Assembly (NCBI GenBank): GCA_045807745.1
Contig: JBJMGT010000031.1
Location: 62,001-126,000 of the forward strand
DNA length: 64,000 nt
From: QHXQ01 sp045807745
GTDB lineage: Bacteria; Acidobacteriota; Blastocatellia; Pyrinomonadales; Pyrinomonadaceae
Direction: 5' to 3'
Positions 16,338 through 25,334 of the stretch are shown here, one piece after another. The notes below the pieces were generated by a model. That model had not been told where the DNA came from and did not search any database. It saw only the letters and a program-made list of their open reading frames with translations. The number at the start of each line of letters is the position of its first letter. Position 1 is the stretch's first letter. A program made the position numbers and the translations under genes.

Positions 16338-18263
16338 ATGAGCAAGCGCTTCTATCAGTTCGGGCCGTTCCGCATAGACACAGTGAACCACGTCTTGTTG
16401 CGAGATGGCGAGACGCTGCCGCTCAAGCCAAAGGTGTTTGATACGCTGCTGGTGCTGGTCGAGAACCGCGAGCGGGTGTTGGACAAAGATGAGTTGATGA
16501 GCCGGCTGTGGCCCAATACGGTAGTCGAAGAGTCTAATCTGACGCAGAACATTTACCTGCTGCGGAAAGTGTTGGGTGAAGAAGCGCAAGGCGAGGCGTA
16601 TATCCAGACGATGCCGCGACGCGGCTATCGCTTTGTGGCGAGCGTGCGTGAGTTGGAGGCTGAATCGCCCGCCCGCACATTGGCAGAACACGCGCCGCGC
16701 CAGTTCATAGTTGAGAATGAACGAGCGCAGGAAGTAGTAAGCAGGAACGCGCGCGGTGGCTCAGGCTCTTTCTTGTCTCGCACTACTCCAAGACAAAGGA
16801 TCGTAGCTCTGTCTATAACCGCGATTGCGTTGGCGGCGGCGCTTGCTTACGTCTGGACTTCAACAGCACTGAAGCCCAGCGCAGGCCCGACGATCAAATC
16901 GCTTGCCGTGCTGCCCTTCAAGCCGCTGGGTGCAGATGGCAGCGATGAAGACTTGGGCTTCGGGATGGCTGATACCTTGATCACCAAGCTCAGCAGTATC
17001 AGGCAGCTCATCGTGCGGCCGACGAGCGCGGTGCGCAAGTTCAAGTCGCCAGACCAAGACCCGTTGGCGGCGGGTCGAGAATTGCAGGTGGACGCAGTCC
17101 TAGAGGCAAGCATCCAGCGGGTGGGCGACCGGGTCAGAGTGACGTTGCGACTTGTTAGAGTAAGCGATGGAGCGTCCTTGTGGGCTGGCAAGTTCGACGA
17201 GCAGGCGGCCGACTTTTTCACCGTACAGGATCAGGTCGCTGAACAAGTAGCCCAAGCACTCATGCCCCAGATGACCGGCGCGGAGCAGCAACTGCTGGCG
17301 AAACACTATACGGAGAACACCGAAGCTTACCGGCTTTACATGCTTGGCCGTTATCACCGAAACAAAAACGATGTGGAAGGATGGCAGAAAGCCATCGAGT
17401 ATTTCAACCAGGCAATCGAAAAAGACTCGAACTACGCGCTGGCATATACCGGGCTGGCCGATAGCTATTCATCAAATGTGGCCGATGCGTTATTACCGAA
17501 AGCGGAAGCTATCGCAAAAGCGAAGCAAGCAGCAATGACGGCGCTGCGGCTGGATGACACGCTTTCCGAAGCGCACGTGTCGGCGGGCCGGATTAAAGCA
17601 TATTACGATTGGGACTGGGCGGGTGCTGAGCCTGAGTTTAAGCGCGCTATCGAACTCGACCCCAACTCAGCAATCGCCCACGGCGAATATGGAGGTTATT
17701 TGGCCGCTGTGGGACGGGGTGAGCAAGCAGTCAGTGAGGCGCTACGGGCTAGAGAGCTTGACCCGCTGTCGCTATGGACGAACTTCGGCGTAGCCTGGGC
17801 GCTAATCGCAGCGCGCCGCTATGACGAAGCCATAGAAGAATCCCAAAAAGTAATTGAGACATTCCCACAGGCACATTACTGGATGGGTCTCGCCTATGTT
17901 GGCAAAGGGAGATATGAGGAAGCCAGCACAGAGTTCGAGAAGCGGTTAGACTTCTCGAAGGATGACACGCTGACAAGGGCACATCTAGGATACGCCTATG
18001 GGTCATCAGGCAGGCGCGGCCAAGCAGAGAAAGTTCTGGCCGAATTCAAGGAGCTATTCAAGCAGCGGCAAGCCACGCCATACTATGTAGCAATCATCTA
18101 CGCTGGCCTCGGAGAGAAAGATCAAGCGTTCGCAGGTTTGGAAGAGGCGAGACGCGAGCATGCACGCCCCTTGTGGGGCCTCAAGGTCAATCCGGTGTGG
18201 GACGGGCTGCGCTCAGACCCGCGGTTTGCAGATCTGCTACGACACGTCGGGCTGCCGCAATAA
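16338..18263 (+). CDS. Winged-helix DNA-binding, TolB/FlgO-like, TPR membrane regulator (CadC-like)
   Basis: A 641-residue protein. Residues 1-105 form an OmpR/PhoB-type winged helix (FGPFRIDTVNHVLLRDGE, LKPKVFDTLLVLVENRERVL, MPRRGYRFVASV). A membrane helix lies near residues 155-175. Then come a TolB/FlgO-like segment (SLAVLPFKPLG ... WAGKFDEQAADFFTVQDQVAEQVAQAL) and TPR repeats to the C-terminus. Such proteins are abundant in Acidobacteria and probably sense the envelope while binding DNA. ATG at 16338 is preferred because the domain begins there. The gene lies inside the block bounded by comM repeats and its codon use is less GC-biased than that of comM. Confidence 0.9.
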   Translation: MSKRFYQFGPFRIDTVNHVLLRDGETLPLKPKVFDTLLVLVENRERVLDKDELMSRLWPNTVVEESNLTQNIYLLRKVLGEEAQGEAYIQTMPRRGYRFVASVRELEAESPARTLAEHAPRQFIVENERAQEVVSRNARGGSGSFLSRTTPRQRIVALSITAIALAAALAYVWTSTALKPSAGPTIKSLAVLPFKPLGADGSDEDLGFGMADTLITKLSSIRQLIVRPTSAVRKFKSPDQDPLAAGRELQVDAVLEASIQRVGDRVRVTLRLVRVSDGASLWAGKFDEQAADFFTVQDQVAEQVAQALMPQMTGAEQQLLAKHYTENTEAYRLYMLGRYHRNKNDVEGWQKAIEYFNQAIEKDSNYALAYTGLADSYSSNVADALLPKAEAIAKAKQAAMTALRLDDTLSEAHVSAGRIKAYYDWDWAGAEPEFKRAIELDPNSAIAHGEYGGYLAAVGRGEQAVSEALRARELDPLSLWTNFGVAWALIAARRYDEAIEESQKVIETFPQAHYWMGLAYVGKGRYEEASTEFEKRLDFSKDDTLTRAHLGYAYGSSGRRGQAEKVLAEFKELFKQRQATPYYVAIIYAGLGEKDQAFAGLEEARREHARPLWGLKVNPVWDGLRSDPRFADLLRHVGLPQ

Positions 18264-18306
18264 GCGCAACACATAGTAAACACTGTCAACTCGTCCGGAG
18301 TAAGAC

Positions 18307-18329
18307 GGGGACGCTGTTGCCGCGTCCCC
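18307..18329. terminator. Hairpin between convergent genes
   Basis: GGGGACGC pairs with GCGTCCCC around a seven-base loop, between the stops of the winged-helix gene and the lipase-like gene. A clear T-run is lacking, so its role as a terminator is tentative. Confidence 0.45.
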
Positions 18330-18372
18330 CACCTTACATCAGGTCGCGTGTGATCGGAACACGCTTTCCGCC

Positions 18373-20604
18373 TCACAGGATGAAGTTGAAATCCTCCGGC
18401 AGTGGCTCGGCGCTCGGCACCTCGAAGAAGCGGTTGGGTTCCGGGTGGATGACTAGGCTGCCGTCTGAAGCGAAGAACACCGCGATCTGCTCTTGGACGC
18501 CGCGAGCCAAAGCAGCGACCGACGGAAGCGTGATATTTCGTATGAGCAGGTGCGGATCCTTTGGCACTGCTGCGGGGTTCTCGGCGAAGGCCAAGTCGTA
18601 GCGGATGAAAGTGGCCCGGTCTGCTAGGTCTCCCGCACGCAGAATCGCCGTCGTCAGCAGATTAGTCGCTCGTTGGTCTCCGCTGGCAAACTGGAAGAGC
18701 ACAGACTTGGCCGGCACGCCTGGCAGCGGCCTTTTGCGTAGGTAAGGCGCGTAGACCAGCGAGCTAGCGGATTGCCCCACCCACCTCATTTGGTCTAGCG
18801 CCACTTGGATCTCCATCGCACCGGTCACCGTATTGATCACCGGCGGCTGATCTCTCAGCGGCAGATTCTCATTGAAATAAGGCGGGCCAGTAGCGACGCC
18901 ACCGATTGCGGTGAGACCGGAAGAATTAATAAGCATTCGTGAAGCAAGCAAACGACCGACCCCAGGCCGGAAGACGGGAGAGAGCCGCAGGCCATCATAC
19001 GGCGTGCCGACTGCGTTGAAGACGCCTGCGCGTACGTGCGGCTCGACGGCCAGGAAAAATGGGCCGATCGTCCCGCCCGCCGAGTGGCCGAAGAAATAGA
19101 TGCGCGCGGGGTCTAGATCGGGCGAGCCATTGCCATCCACATCCATCCCGACTTCGATCACTCGAACGAGTTGCATAAGATCGGCGACCGTCTGCCGCGC
19201 GGTGTCGCGATTCGAGATGATCGTCCAGGGCGGGGCTGCCCCGCGATTCTCACCTTCATCAATGTTGTTGTCGTGGTTCTGGTCAATGCTACGCCCGCCT
19301 GCGGGGAACGTAACTGACGTGCCGTTCGACTGGTTTACCGTCAGCGTTCCGAGGGGGCCAAAACCATTCCCGACGTAATTGATGGCGATGGTCGCGATCC
19401 CGTGCGCGGCCAGCACCGCCGCGACCTCCAGCGGTTGGTTGTTCTTGTTGGTCGGTGAGCCGTGGCCGAAAATGGCCACCGGCCAGCCGCTAGGGGGCGG
19501 CGGGCCTGAGGGCAGGATTAGATTGAAGAACACCTCGCTCGTGTGCTGCACTTGCGGCGTGCCTGAGCGCGTCCCCACCTCTGGGATGTACTCACCCGGA
19601 TGGACTATGTACTCGGGTGAGAGGTATTTGCCGAACGCAACTTGGCCGACCGCGTCTGGGATGAGCCGGAGCAATGAAAGGTTAAGCAAGACAGCGGTGC
19701 CGAGGCGCGGTGGGTTGTCACGGGTCTGCGGCCTAAAGCTGATACTCGTCAAACCATCCAGCGGAAACACCGTCCGCGTCCCGCCCGAACCGAGATTGAA
19801 ATCGGCGGCGGCAGGCGTGGCCGCTTTGATCTGGTCCCGAATCTTCTCCAAGACCGCCGTGGCGCTCTGCGTCGTGAAGACACTGGCACACACGATGTCG
19901 TTCTCCTGCACGCCGGCTACTCGTACTGCTTTCAAGGCGTCGAGGAGCGCCTTTCGGTAGTCCTTCAGGTCGCGGTCGTGTGTCTGCCCGAAATCAAGAT
20001 CGTGCCTGAAGCGCTGAAAGGCTTCGCTCGCCTCGACCGGATCGCCGCCCACATCGTGCAACCCGTTTGTCACGATCAGCGCATAGCGCGTGTGCTGGTC
20101 GAGGAGTTCGTCCGCCTCGGCGTGGAGCGTGTTTGTGACCGGGTCCCAAACCACGCGGTTGATGCCCACGACCCGGCCACCGGCCTCTCCGCCTGGCAGT
20201 GTACTTCCGAGGCTGATCAGAAAAACCGATCCGCTCGTGGCTGTGGCCACGTCAATCGGGCTGTCGAAGGGGATGGACACGCGCGGCAGAAGGTTGAAGC
20301 CGTCGAGGGTGTTGATAACGTCGAGGTCTTCGCAGTCTGAAGGGCGCGCTGCGCAATCGGGTTTGGGCAAGGCGACCTTACGCCCAGTGTTTTGACTTGA
20401 ATCAGCGACCGTGAATAGGTTGCTAGGGAACGGGCCGCCAGCCGGCGTGTGGAAATCAAAGAGGGCGTGCACCTGACCCGTCGCGCCGGCGGGCGCGAAG
20501 AGCAGAACGACAGCACAGAGAGTTATCAGGAGGGCGCTACGACAGCGAGTCGCCGCGCTGCCAGACAAGCGTACGATTGGGGCGAAAGCTTTGAACTTGT
20601 TCAT
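18373..20604 (-). CDS. Secreted alpha/beta hydrolase with lipase virulence-factor-like N-terminal domain
   Basis: A 743-residue exported protein. A signal peptide (about residues 17-43) is followed by a domain beginning LFDFHTPAGGPFPSNLFTV and LNTLDGF-like LDGFNLLPRVSIPFDSPID, which resembles the N-terminal domain of bacterial virulence-factor lipases (VolA type). The hydrolase part has the nucleophile elbow GHSAGG near residue 505. A segment near residues 445-460 is rich in Asp and Asn (DQNHDNNIDEGE) and may bind calcium. The substrate is unknown; ester lipids are likely. An AAGGAG-type ribosome site precedes the ATG. It is the second gene of the block between the comM repeats. Confidence 0.83.
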   Translation of the reverse strand: MNKFKAFAPIVRLSGSAATRCRSALLITLCAVVLLFAPAGATGQVHALFDFHTPAGGPFPSNLFTVADSSQNTGRKVALPKPDCAARPSDCEDLDVINTLDGFNLLPRVSIPFDSPIDVATATSGSVFLISLGSTLPGGEAGGRVVGINRVVWDPVTNTLHAEADELLDQHTRYALIVTNGLHDVGGDPVEASEAFQRFRHDLDFGQTHDRDLKDYRKALLDALKAVRVAGVQENDIVCASVFTTQSATAVLEKIRDQIKAATPAAADFNLGSGGTRTVFPLDGLTSISFRPQTRDNPPRLGTAVLLNLSLLRLIPDAVGQVAFGKYLSPEYIVHPGEYIPEVGTRSGTPQVQHTSEVFFNLILPSGPPPPSGWPVAIFGHGSPTNKNNQPLEVAAVLAAHGIATIAINYVGNGFGPLGTLTVNQSNGTSVTFPAGGRSIDQNHDNNIDEGENRGAAPPWTIISNRDTARQTVADLMQLVRVIEVGMDVDGNGSPDLDPARIYFFGHSAGGTIGPFFLAVEPHVRAGVFNAVGTPYDGLRLSPVFRPGVGRLLASRMLINSSGLTAIGGVATGPPYFNENLPLRDQPPVINTVTGAMEIQVALDQMRWVGQSASSLVYAPYLRKRPLPGVPAKSVLFQFASGDQRATNLLTTAILRAGDLADRATFIRYDLAFAENPAAVPKDPHLLIRNITLPSVAALARGVQEQIAVFFASDGSLVIHPEPNRFFEVPSAEPLPEDFNFIL

Positions 20605-20765
20605 CTCGGTTCTCCTTCGTTGAGATTTGCGGTCGCGGCGGATAATCCAATGAGAACCGTTTTTAGGTCTTCAACGCGACATCAACCTTTTCTCAACCTT
20701 CGCTCACCGGCGCGTTGAATCGCTGCTGCTATGAATTCTAGCGGTTACATACTGCCTTTTGGCTT

Positions 20766-20947
20766 CCGAGTGCGAGCGGCTGCTTGAGTCGGCCATGACG
20801 CGGCAGGGCTTGTCAGCGCGCGCCTATGATCGGATACTAAAGGTCAGTCGCACCATCGCGGATTTGGCGAGCGCGGCCGAGATTCGCCCGGTCGATTTGG
20901 CTGAGGCCGTTGGCTATCGCTCGCTCGACCGCACCTATTGGACTTAA
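20766..20947 (+). pseudogene. Orphan comM 3' end (right copy of direct repeat)
   Basis: The 60 codons encode exactly the same amino acids as the C-terminus of ComM (SECERLLESAMTRQGL onward to LDRTYWT) but with different synonymous codons. Only this C-terminal piece is present: no start, ATPase domain or promoter. It is either the displaced original gene end or the copy brought by the inserted block. A GC-rich hairpin (20951-20965) follows it, as a native gene end would have. Confidence 0.9.
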
Positions 20948-20950
20948 AAT

Positions 20951-21169
20951 GCGCGGGCCCCGCGCAGGTTTGCTAGCCGGGCGCGACAAAAATCAGGCGC
21001 AGTAGGGCAACGACGCGTGCGCGTGCGCGCATCACAGCAGGCGTGAGAAGTCGCTCACGGGCCGCGAGTTAGCGTCACTAGGTGACGCCGCAAGTGCAGA
21101 ACTCGGGCCGGTGGCCGCGACAACACGTCAGCCTCGGTCGTTGGTCAACACTGAAGCGAGCCAGAACAG
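20951..21169. other. Intergenic stretch with a GC hairpin
   Basis: GCGCGG...CCGCGC (20951-20965) follows the comM remnant. The remaining 200 bases before the sigma gene contain no gene or clear promoter that I can support. Confidence 0.35.
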
Positions 21170-21793
21170 ATGACGCCTGAAAGCATCATGCTCCCCCGCG
21201 GCGCATTCGGACACGTGACCGCAATCGAGACTGAGCAACCTCAGACCACCGATTATGCGCTGGCGCAGCGAGCGGCCGTCGGCGACATGCCTGCGTTTGA
21301 AGAGTTGTACGAGCGCCACCACCGCCGCGTCTACTCTTTGTGTCTCCGCATGACCGGCAATCAGGCCGAGGCGGAAGACTTAGCGCAAGAGGCTTTCATC
21401 CAGCTCTATCGCAAGATCGGCAGCTTTCGCGGCGAGTCGGCGTTTACGACGTGGCTGCACCGGCTGACCGTGAATCAAGTCTTGATGCACTTTCGCAAAC
21501 GCGGTGTGCGCTTTGAGCAGACGACGGACGACGGCGACACGCCTGTGCAGGTGGTGACGGGGACAGAGAACCCAAACCACATGCCGGTGGTTGATCGCAT
21601 CGCGCTCGACCGCGCTATCGGGCAGTTGCCGCCGGGCTACCGCTCGGTCTTCGTCCTCCACGACATAGAGGGGCACGAGCATGAAGAGATCGCGCGGCTC
21701 TTAGGCTGCTCGGTCGGGACGAGCAAATCGCAACTCCACAAGGCGCGCATGAAACTGCGTGGTTTATTGAGGCAACAAAATCCGACGCCGTAG
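21170..21793 (+). CDS. ECF RNA polymerase sigma factor, RpoE group
   Basis: A 207-residue sigma-70 family factor. Region 2 contains AFEELYERHHRRVYSLCLRM and AEAEDLAQEAFIQLYRKI; FTTWLHRLTVNQVL is the -10-binding helix. Region 4 contains LPPGYRSVFVLHDIEGHEHEEIA and the recognition helix VGTSKSQLHKARMKLR. It heads a run of four genes (sigma, zinc-finger anti-sigma, two DUF4097 proteins) on the same strand. An upstream ATG is used; the conserved region begins about residue 25, so a later start is possible. Confidence 0.94.
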   Translation: MTPESIMLPRGAFGHVTAIETEQPQTTDYALAQRAAVGDMPAFEELYERHHRRVYSLCLRMTGNQAEAEDLAQEAFIQLYRKIGSFRGESAFTTWLHRLTVNQVLMHFRKRGVRFEQTTDDGDTPVQVVTGTENPNHMPVVDRIALDRAIGQLPPGYRSVFVLHDIEGHEHEEIARLLGCSVGTSKSQLHKARMKLRGLLRQQNPTP

Positions 21794-21981
21794 CTTCCAA
21801 GCACGTCGCCCTGTTGACAGGGCAACGACTGAAAGTGATCTGGATATGCAGTCTCCCTTAAGACTGAGTTGATTGAATGTGAGCGCTTGACCGCGACTCT
21901 CTTCTGCGGTGGGGCCGGAGATAGCTGATAAGCACCGACGCCCCGCACGACACGCAGCGCCAAGCGCAAGAGGAAAGAGCA

Positions 21982-22674
21982 ATGAACTGCGAGCAATGCC
22001 ATGAACTGTTGAGCGACTTCCTCGACGGCACGTTGACCGGCGAGGCGCGTGTGCTGCTCAACAAGCATCTCGGTACGTGCGCCGCCTGCGCCGCCGCCTG
22101 CGACGACCTGCGCACGATCATCGCCCGCGCGCGCGATGCACGCGATTATCTGATCGCGCCGCCCAGCAGTCGCGCCCTCTGGTTGCGCATCAGCAATACG
22201 CTTGAGGCCGAGCGCGCAGACCAGCGGCGCACGGCGGCCCGCGCGGCCGCGGCTGTATCCGCGCGCCACGAGAGTTTCGTCACGCGCGTGCTGCACAAAC
22301 GTTGGACGCTCACGCTGCCGCAGTTGAGCGCCGCCGTCGTCGCGCTTGTCGTCGCAGTGTCAGCCGTTACGGTCTTCAGTCTCCAGAGCTTACGCCCCGC
22401 GCCCAACACGATTAAGCCAACGCAGGTCGTCCGGCAGCGCTCGATCAACGATCAGGAGCTTGAGTTGTTGATGCAACGCGTCGAGCAGCGCAAGACGCGT
22501 TGGAATCCGCGCATGCGCGAAGCCTTCGAGCGCAACCTGACCGTGCTCGATGCGGCCGTCAATGATTCGCTTCAGCAACTCGACGAGACGCCGCACGACA
22601 CGGTCTCCGAAGAGGCGCTCGACGCCGCGATGCGCGACAAGAAGCAACTGCTGCGCGAGTTCGCAGACTTATAG
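21982..22674 (+). CDS. Zinc-finger anti-sigma factor
   Basis: A 230-residue single-pass membrane protein. The N-terminal ZAS/zf-HC2 module has CEQCHELLSDFLDGTL and HLGTCAAC, giving the H-x3-C-x2-C site. A membrane helix lies at about residues 112-133, and the C-terminal part is charged and helical, in the periplasm. It very likely holds the sigma factor encoded 190 bases upstream. AGGAAAGAG precedes the ATG. Confidence 0.9.
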   Translation: MNCEQCHELLSDFLDGTLTGEARVLLNKHLGTCAACAAACDDLRTIIARARDARDYLIAPPSSRALWLRISNTLEAERADQRRTAARAAAAVSARHESFVTRVLHKRWTLTLPQLSAAVVALVVAVSAVTVFSLQSLRPAPNTIKPTQVVRQRSINDQELELLMQRVEQRKTRWNPRMREAFERNLTVLDAAVNDSLQQLDETPHDTVSEEALDAAMRDKKQLLREFADL

Positions 22675-22728
22675 ACACCGGCGCGGATGTCACCAAGCGT
22701 CCGCGCTTCTGGTAAGATTCGCAAGTTA

Positions 22729-23535
22729 ATGAACAGGATACACACACAGCCGCAGAGATCGAGTGCGCCCGCGCACGATGCCGGCGCACGGCTGCGCGCG
22801 TTCATCGCATGCGCGGCGCTCATGCTCCTGTGCCTATGGCCCACGCAACAGGTGCGCGCGCAGCAACGCTACACGCACAGTTTTGCGCCGCGCCGCAACG
22901 TGAGTTTGTTGTTGAAGAATCGTTCGGGTCTGATCGAAGTCGAAGGCTGGGAGCGCAACGAGATTCGTGTCAGTGCGACGATGGAACAGCCGACAGCGCG
23001 CTGCCTGCCGACGATGACCGACGACGGCTTGACCATCGACGTGGTCGGCGACAATCGCGGGCGCGATGACATCGGCGACGTGAACTTTAAGATTCAAGTC
23101 CCTTACAACTCGTCTGTCGATTTGCAGACGACGCGCGGCAACATCACCGTGCGCTACGTGCGCGGCCAACTCGTGCGCGCACACATCACGAGCGAGGGCG
23201 ACATCGAGTTGACCGACATCCGCGCCATGATGGTCGCGGCCGAGAACGTGACGGGTAACATCCTGTTCGACGCGGAGCTACTACGCGGCGGCTCTTACGA
23301 ACTCAAGTCCACCCAAGGGGACATCAACATGCGCCTGCTGCCCGGCTCCGGCTTCACCCTGACCGCGACCGCGCCGCGCACGCGCAACATCAACCTCGGC
23401 AGCTTCGCCAGCATGGGCAACTTCGATTATCAGGGCGACAGCCGCCGCGTGACCGGCCACGTCGGCGACGGCTCGGCCAGAGTCGTCACGATCAACCTGC
23501 GCGGCTCGATCAACCTCGCGCCCCGCGCGCGCTAA
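22729..23535 (+). CDS. Exported DUF4097 beta-repeat protein
   Basis: A 268-residue protein from the chosen start, with a signal peptide ending near VRAQQ. The mature part is a repetitive beta structure of the DUF4097 (putative adhesin) family: VSLLLKNRSGLIEVEGWERNE, VDLQTTRGNITVRYVRG and SEGDIELTDI. An ATG 42 bases upstream (22687) is possible but would put the signal peptide far from the N-terminus. In many bacteria such genes follow ECF/anti-sigma pairs, as here, so it may be a target or modulator of that pair. Confidence 0.83.
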   Translation: MNRIHTQPQRSSAPAHDAGARLRAFIACAALMLLCLWPTQQVRAQQRYTHSFAPRRNVSLLLKNRSGLIEVEGWERNEIRVSATMEQPTARCLPTMTDDGLTIDVVGDNRGRDDIGDVNFKIQVPYNSSVDLQTTRGNITVRYVRGQLVRAHITSEGDIELTDIRAMMVAAENVTGNILFDAELLRGGSYELKSTQGDINMRLLPGSGFTLTATAPRTRNINLGSFASMGNFDYQGDSRRVTGHVGDGSARVVTINLRGSINLAPRAR

Positions 23536-23629
23536 GCTCGCACCCGCGCTGCCTTGACGCCCCGCCGCGCACCCGCTTAATGTCTCTCCCGTCCAAGATC
23601 ATTCATCGAGGCGGAACAGACAACTTGCC

Positions 23630-24574
23630 GTGAGCGCCACCACTACAAAGCTGCGCCAACGCAGACACAGATTTGTCGGCCCACAACACGCCCGCGCGTT
23701 TGTTTTAACCGCGCTGACGTTGTGTCTCGTTGCGTCGGCGCACGCGCAGTCGGGCGTGGTGAAGAAGCCGCCCGGCGCACCCACAACCGTCGAGACGCCG
23801 CCCGCGCTCACGCGCACGACCTCGCGACACGAGGTGCGCCGCTTCGCTTACGGTAATGCGCTCATCATCTACGGCGCGCCCGCCGGCTCGATCACCGTCG
23901 AGGCATGGCCGCGCAACGAGGTGGACATCACCGCCGACATAGAGTTGCACGCCAACACCGAAGAAGACCTGACGCGCCTTGCCGCCATCAACAACTTCGT
24001 GCTCGACGAAGACAGCACGCGCCTCACCATCGTCACGACCGGCACGCATGACCGCAAGTTCATGAAGCGCGCCGCGAAGAACTTTCCTAAAACTTTGTTG
24101 GGGCTGCCGTGGAAGATCGACTACAAGTTGCGCGTGCCCGCCCAACTCGCGCTCGACATTTATGCCGGGCGCGGCGCGCTCAGCGTCAACGGCATCGAAG
24201 GCCCGCTCTCCATCAACGCGGGCGAGACGCCCACCACACTCACGCTCACAGGCGGCGACGTGCAGGCGACAGTTATCGGCGGCCCCTTGACCTTGCGCGT
24301 CCCCGCGCGCAGTTGGCGCGGGCGCGGCGTCACACTAAAACTTGCGCAGGGCGATCTCACGGTCGAATTGGCCGCGGGCTTCAATGGCGAGATCGATGCC
24401 AACGTGCTCCACGCGGGCCGCGTCGTCAACGAGCACCCAGCGGTCACGCCCCGCGAACGCACCACCCCCACCGACCGCGCGCTTCAGGCTCGGGCCGGCG
24501 CTGGCGGCGCAGCTTTCAACTTTGAAGTCGTCAACGGCACGATCACCATTAAGCAAGTGACGAGTGACAAGTGA
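23630..24574 (+). CDS. Exported DUF4097-like protein
   Basis: A 314-residue protein starting at GTG. The signal peptide covers about residues 23-40 (FVLTALTLCLVASAHAQ). It shares with its upstream neighbour the pattern of a short strand, EAWPRNEVDITADIE, and later YAGRGALSVNGIEGPLSINAG strands, so the two are diverged relatives. Its last six residues and stop codon are encoded by the left arm of a heptamer palindrome, and the protein end therefore appears to be repeat-derived. Confidence 0.8.
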   Translation: MSATTTKLRQRRHRFVGPQHARAFVLTALTLCLVASAHAQSGVVKKPPGAPTTVETPPALTRTTSRHEVRRFAYGNALIIYGAPAGSITVEAWPRNEVDITADIELHANTEEDLTRLAAINNFVLDEDSTRLTIVTTGTHDRKFMKRAAKNFPKTLLGLPWKIDYKLRVPAQLALDIYAGRGALSVNGIEGPLSINAGETPTTLTLTGGDVQATVIGGPLTLRVPARSWRGRGVTLKLAQGDLTVELAAGFNGEIDANVLHAGRVVNEHPAVTPRERTTPTDRALQARAGAGGAAFNFEVVNGTITIKQVTSDK

Positions 24575-24650
24575 CGAGTGACAAGTGCGGAATGACGAGC
24601 TAAGATAACGTCGTTATTGCTAGTCACTCGTTACTTGTCACTCGTCACTG
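24555..24650. repeat. Heptamer palindrome (AGTGACG/AGTGACA)
   Basis: About four tandem seven-base units (24555-24584) face a nearly perfect inverted copy (about 24621-24650) around a short centre. The stop codon of the DUF4097 gene lies in the left arm and the dcd ATG lies eight bases after the right arm, the same arrangement as in the hsp20-lon gap but with a different heptamer. Confidence 0.9.
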
Positions 24651-24657
24651 CTTTCTT

Positions 24658-25248
24658 ATGACAGTTAAATCCGACCGCTGGATCCGCCGCATGGCGGCAG
24701 AGGCGCAACTGATCCAACCGTTCAACGCGACGCTCGTGCGCGAAGTCGAAGGGCGACGCATCATCTCGGCCGGCGCATCCTCTTACGGCTACGACATGCG
24801 CCTCGCCGACGACGGCTTCCGCGTCTTCTCGCCCATTCACGGGCGCGAGATCGATCCGAAAAAGTTTGACGACAGCTCACTCGTCGAGCCGCCGCTCTAC
24901 ACCACCGACGACGGCTCGCGCTACTATCTCATGCCGCCGCATTCTTACGCCCTCGGCGTCACGGTCGAGACCTTCCGCATGCCGCGCAACGTCACCGCCA
25001 TCTGCATGGGCAAATCGACCTACGCGCGCGCCGGTCTCATCGTCAACACCACGCCGCTCGAAGCCGGCTGGACAGGTCGCCTCGTCATCGAACTTGGCAA
25101 CCTCGCCGACTTGCCCCTACGCGTCTACGTCAACGAAGGCATCGGTCAAGTCATCTTCCTCGAATCCGACGAAGACTGCGACGTGTCCTACGAGGATCGT
25201 GGCGGCAAGTATCAAGGGCAGACGGGGCTGACCTATTCGCGGCTGTAA
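24658..25248 (+). CDS. dcd: dCTP deaminase
   Basis: Makes dUTP from dCTP in the pyrimidine deoxynucleotide pathway. The 196-residue chain has the family marks SYGYDMRLAD, the nucleotide-binding GKSTYARAGLIVN, and EAGWTGRLVIELGN with the catalytic Glu, then GIGQVIFLE. The TAA stop at 25246-25248 lies only three bases before the TGT of the Tn7-like island, so the element inserted at the very 3' end without damaging the gene. Confidence 0.97.
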   Translation: MTVKSDRWIRRMAAEAQLIQPFNATLVREVEGRRIISAGASSYGYDMRLADDGFRVFSPIHGREIDPKKFDDSSLVEPPLYTTDDGSRYYLMPPHSYALGVTVETFRMPRNVTAICMGKSTYARAGLIVNTTPLEAGWTGRLVIELGNLADLPLRVYVNEGIGQVIFLESDEDCDVSYEDRGGKYQGQTGLTYSRL

Positions 25249-25251
25249 AGT

Positions 25252-25298
25252 TGTAGGTTCGACCATAAAGTGAAAATCTTCGACCATAAAATGAAAAA
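25252..25298. repeat. Island left end, two TnsB-like sites
   Basis: Sites at 25258-25277 and 25279-25298 start with TTCGACCATAAA and end with TGAAAA; they are direct repeats 21 bases apart, next to the terminal TGTAGG. Confidence 0.82.
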
Positions 25299-25334
25299 CT
25301 GACTGAAGAGCTCCCTTTCCGGAATTGCTAGTCC

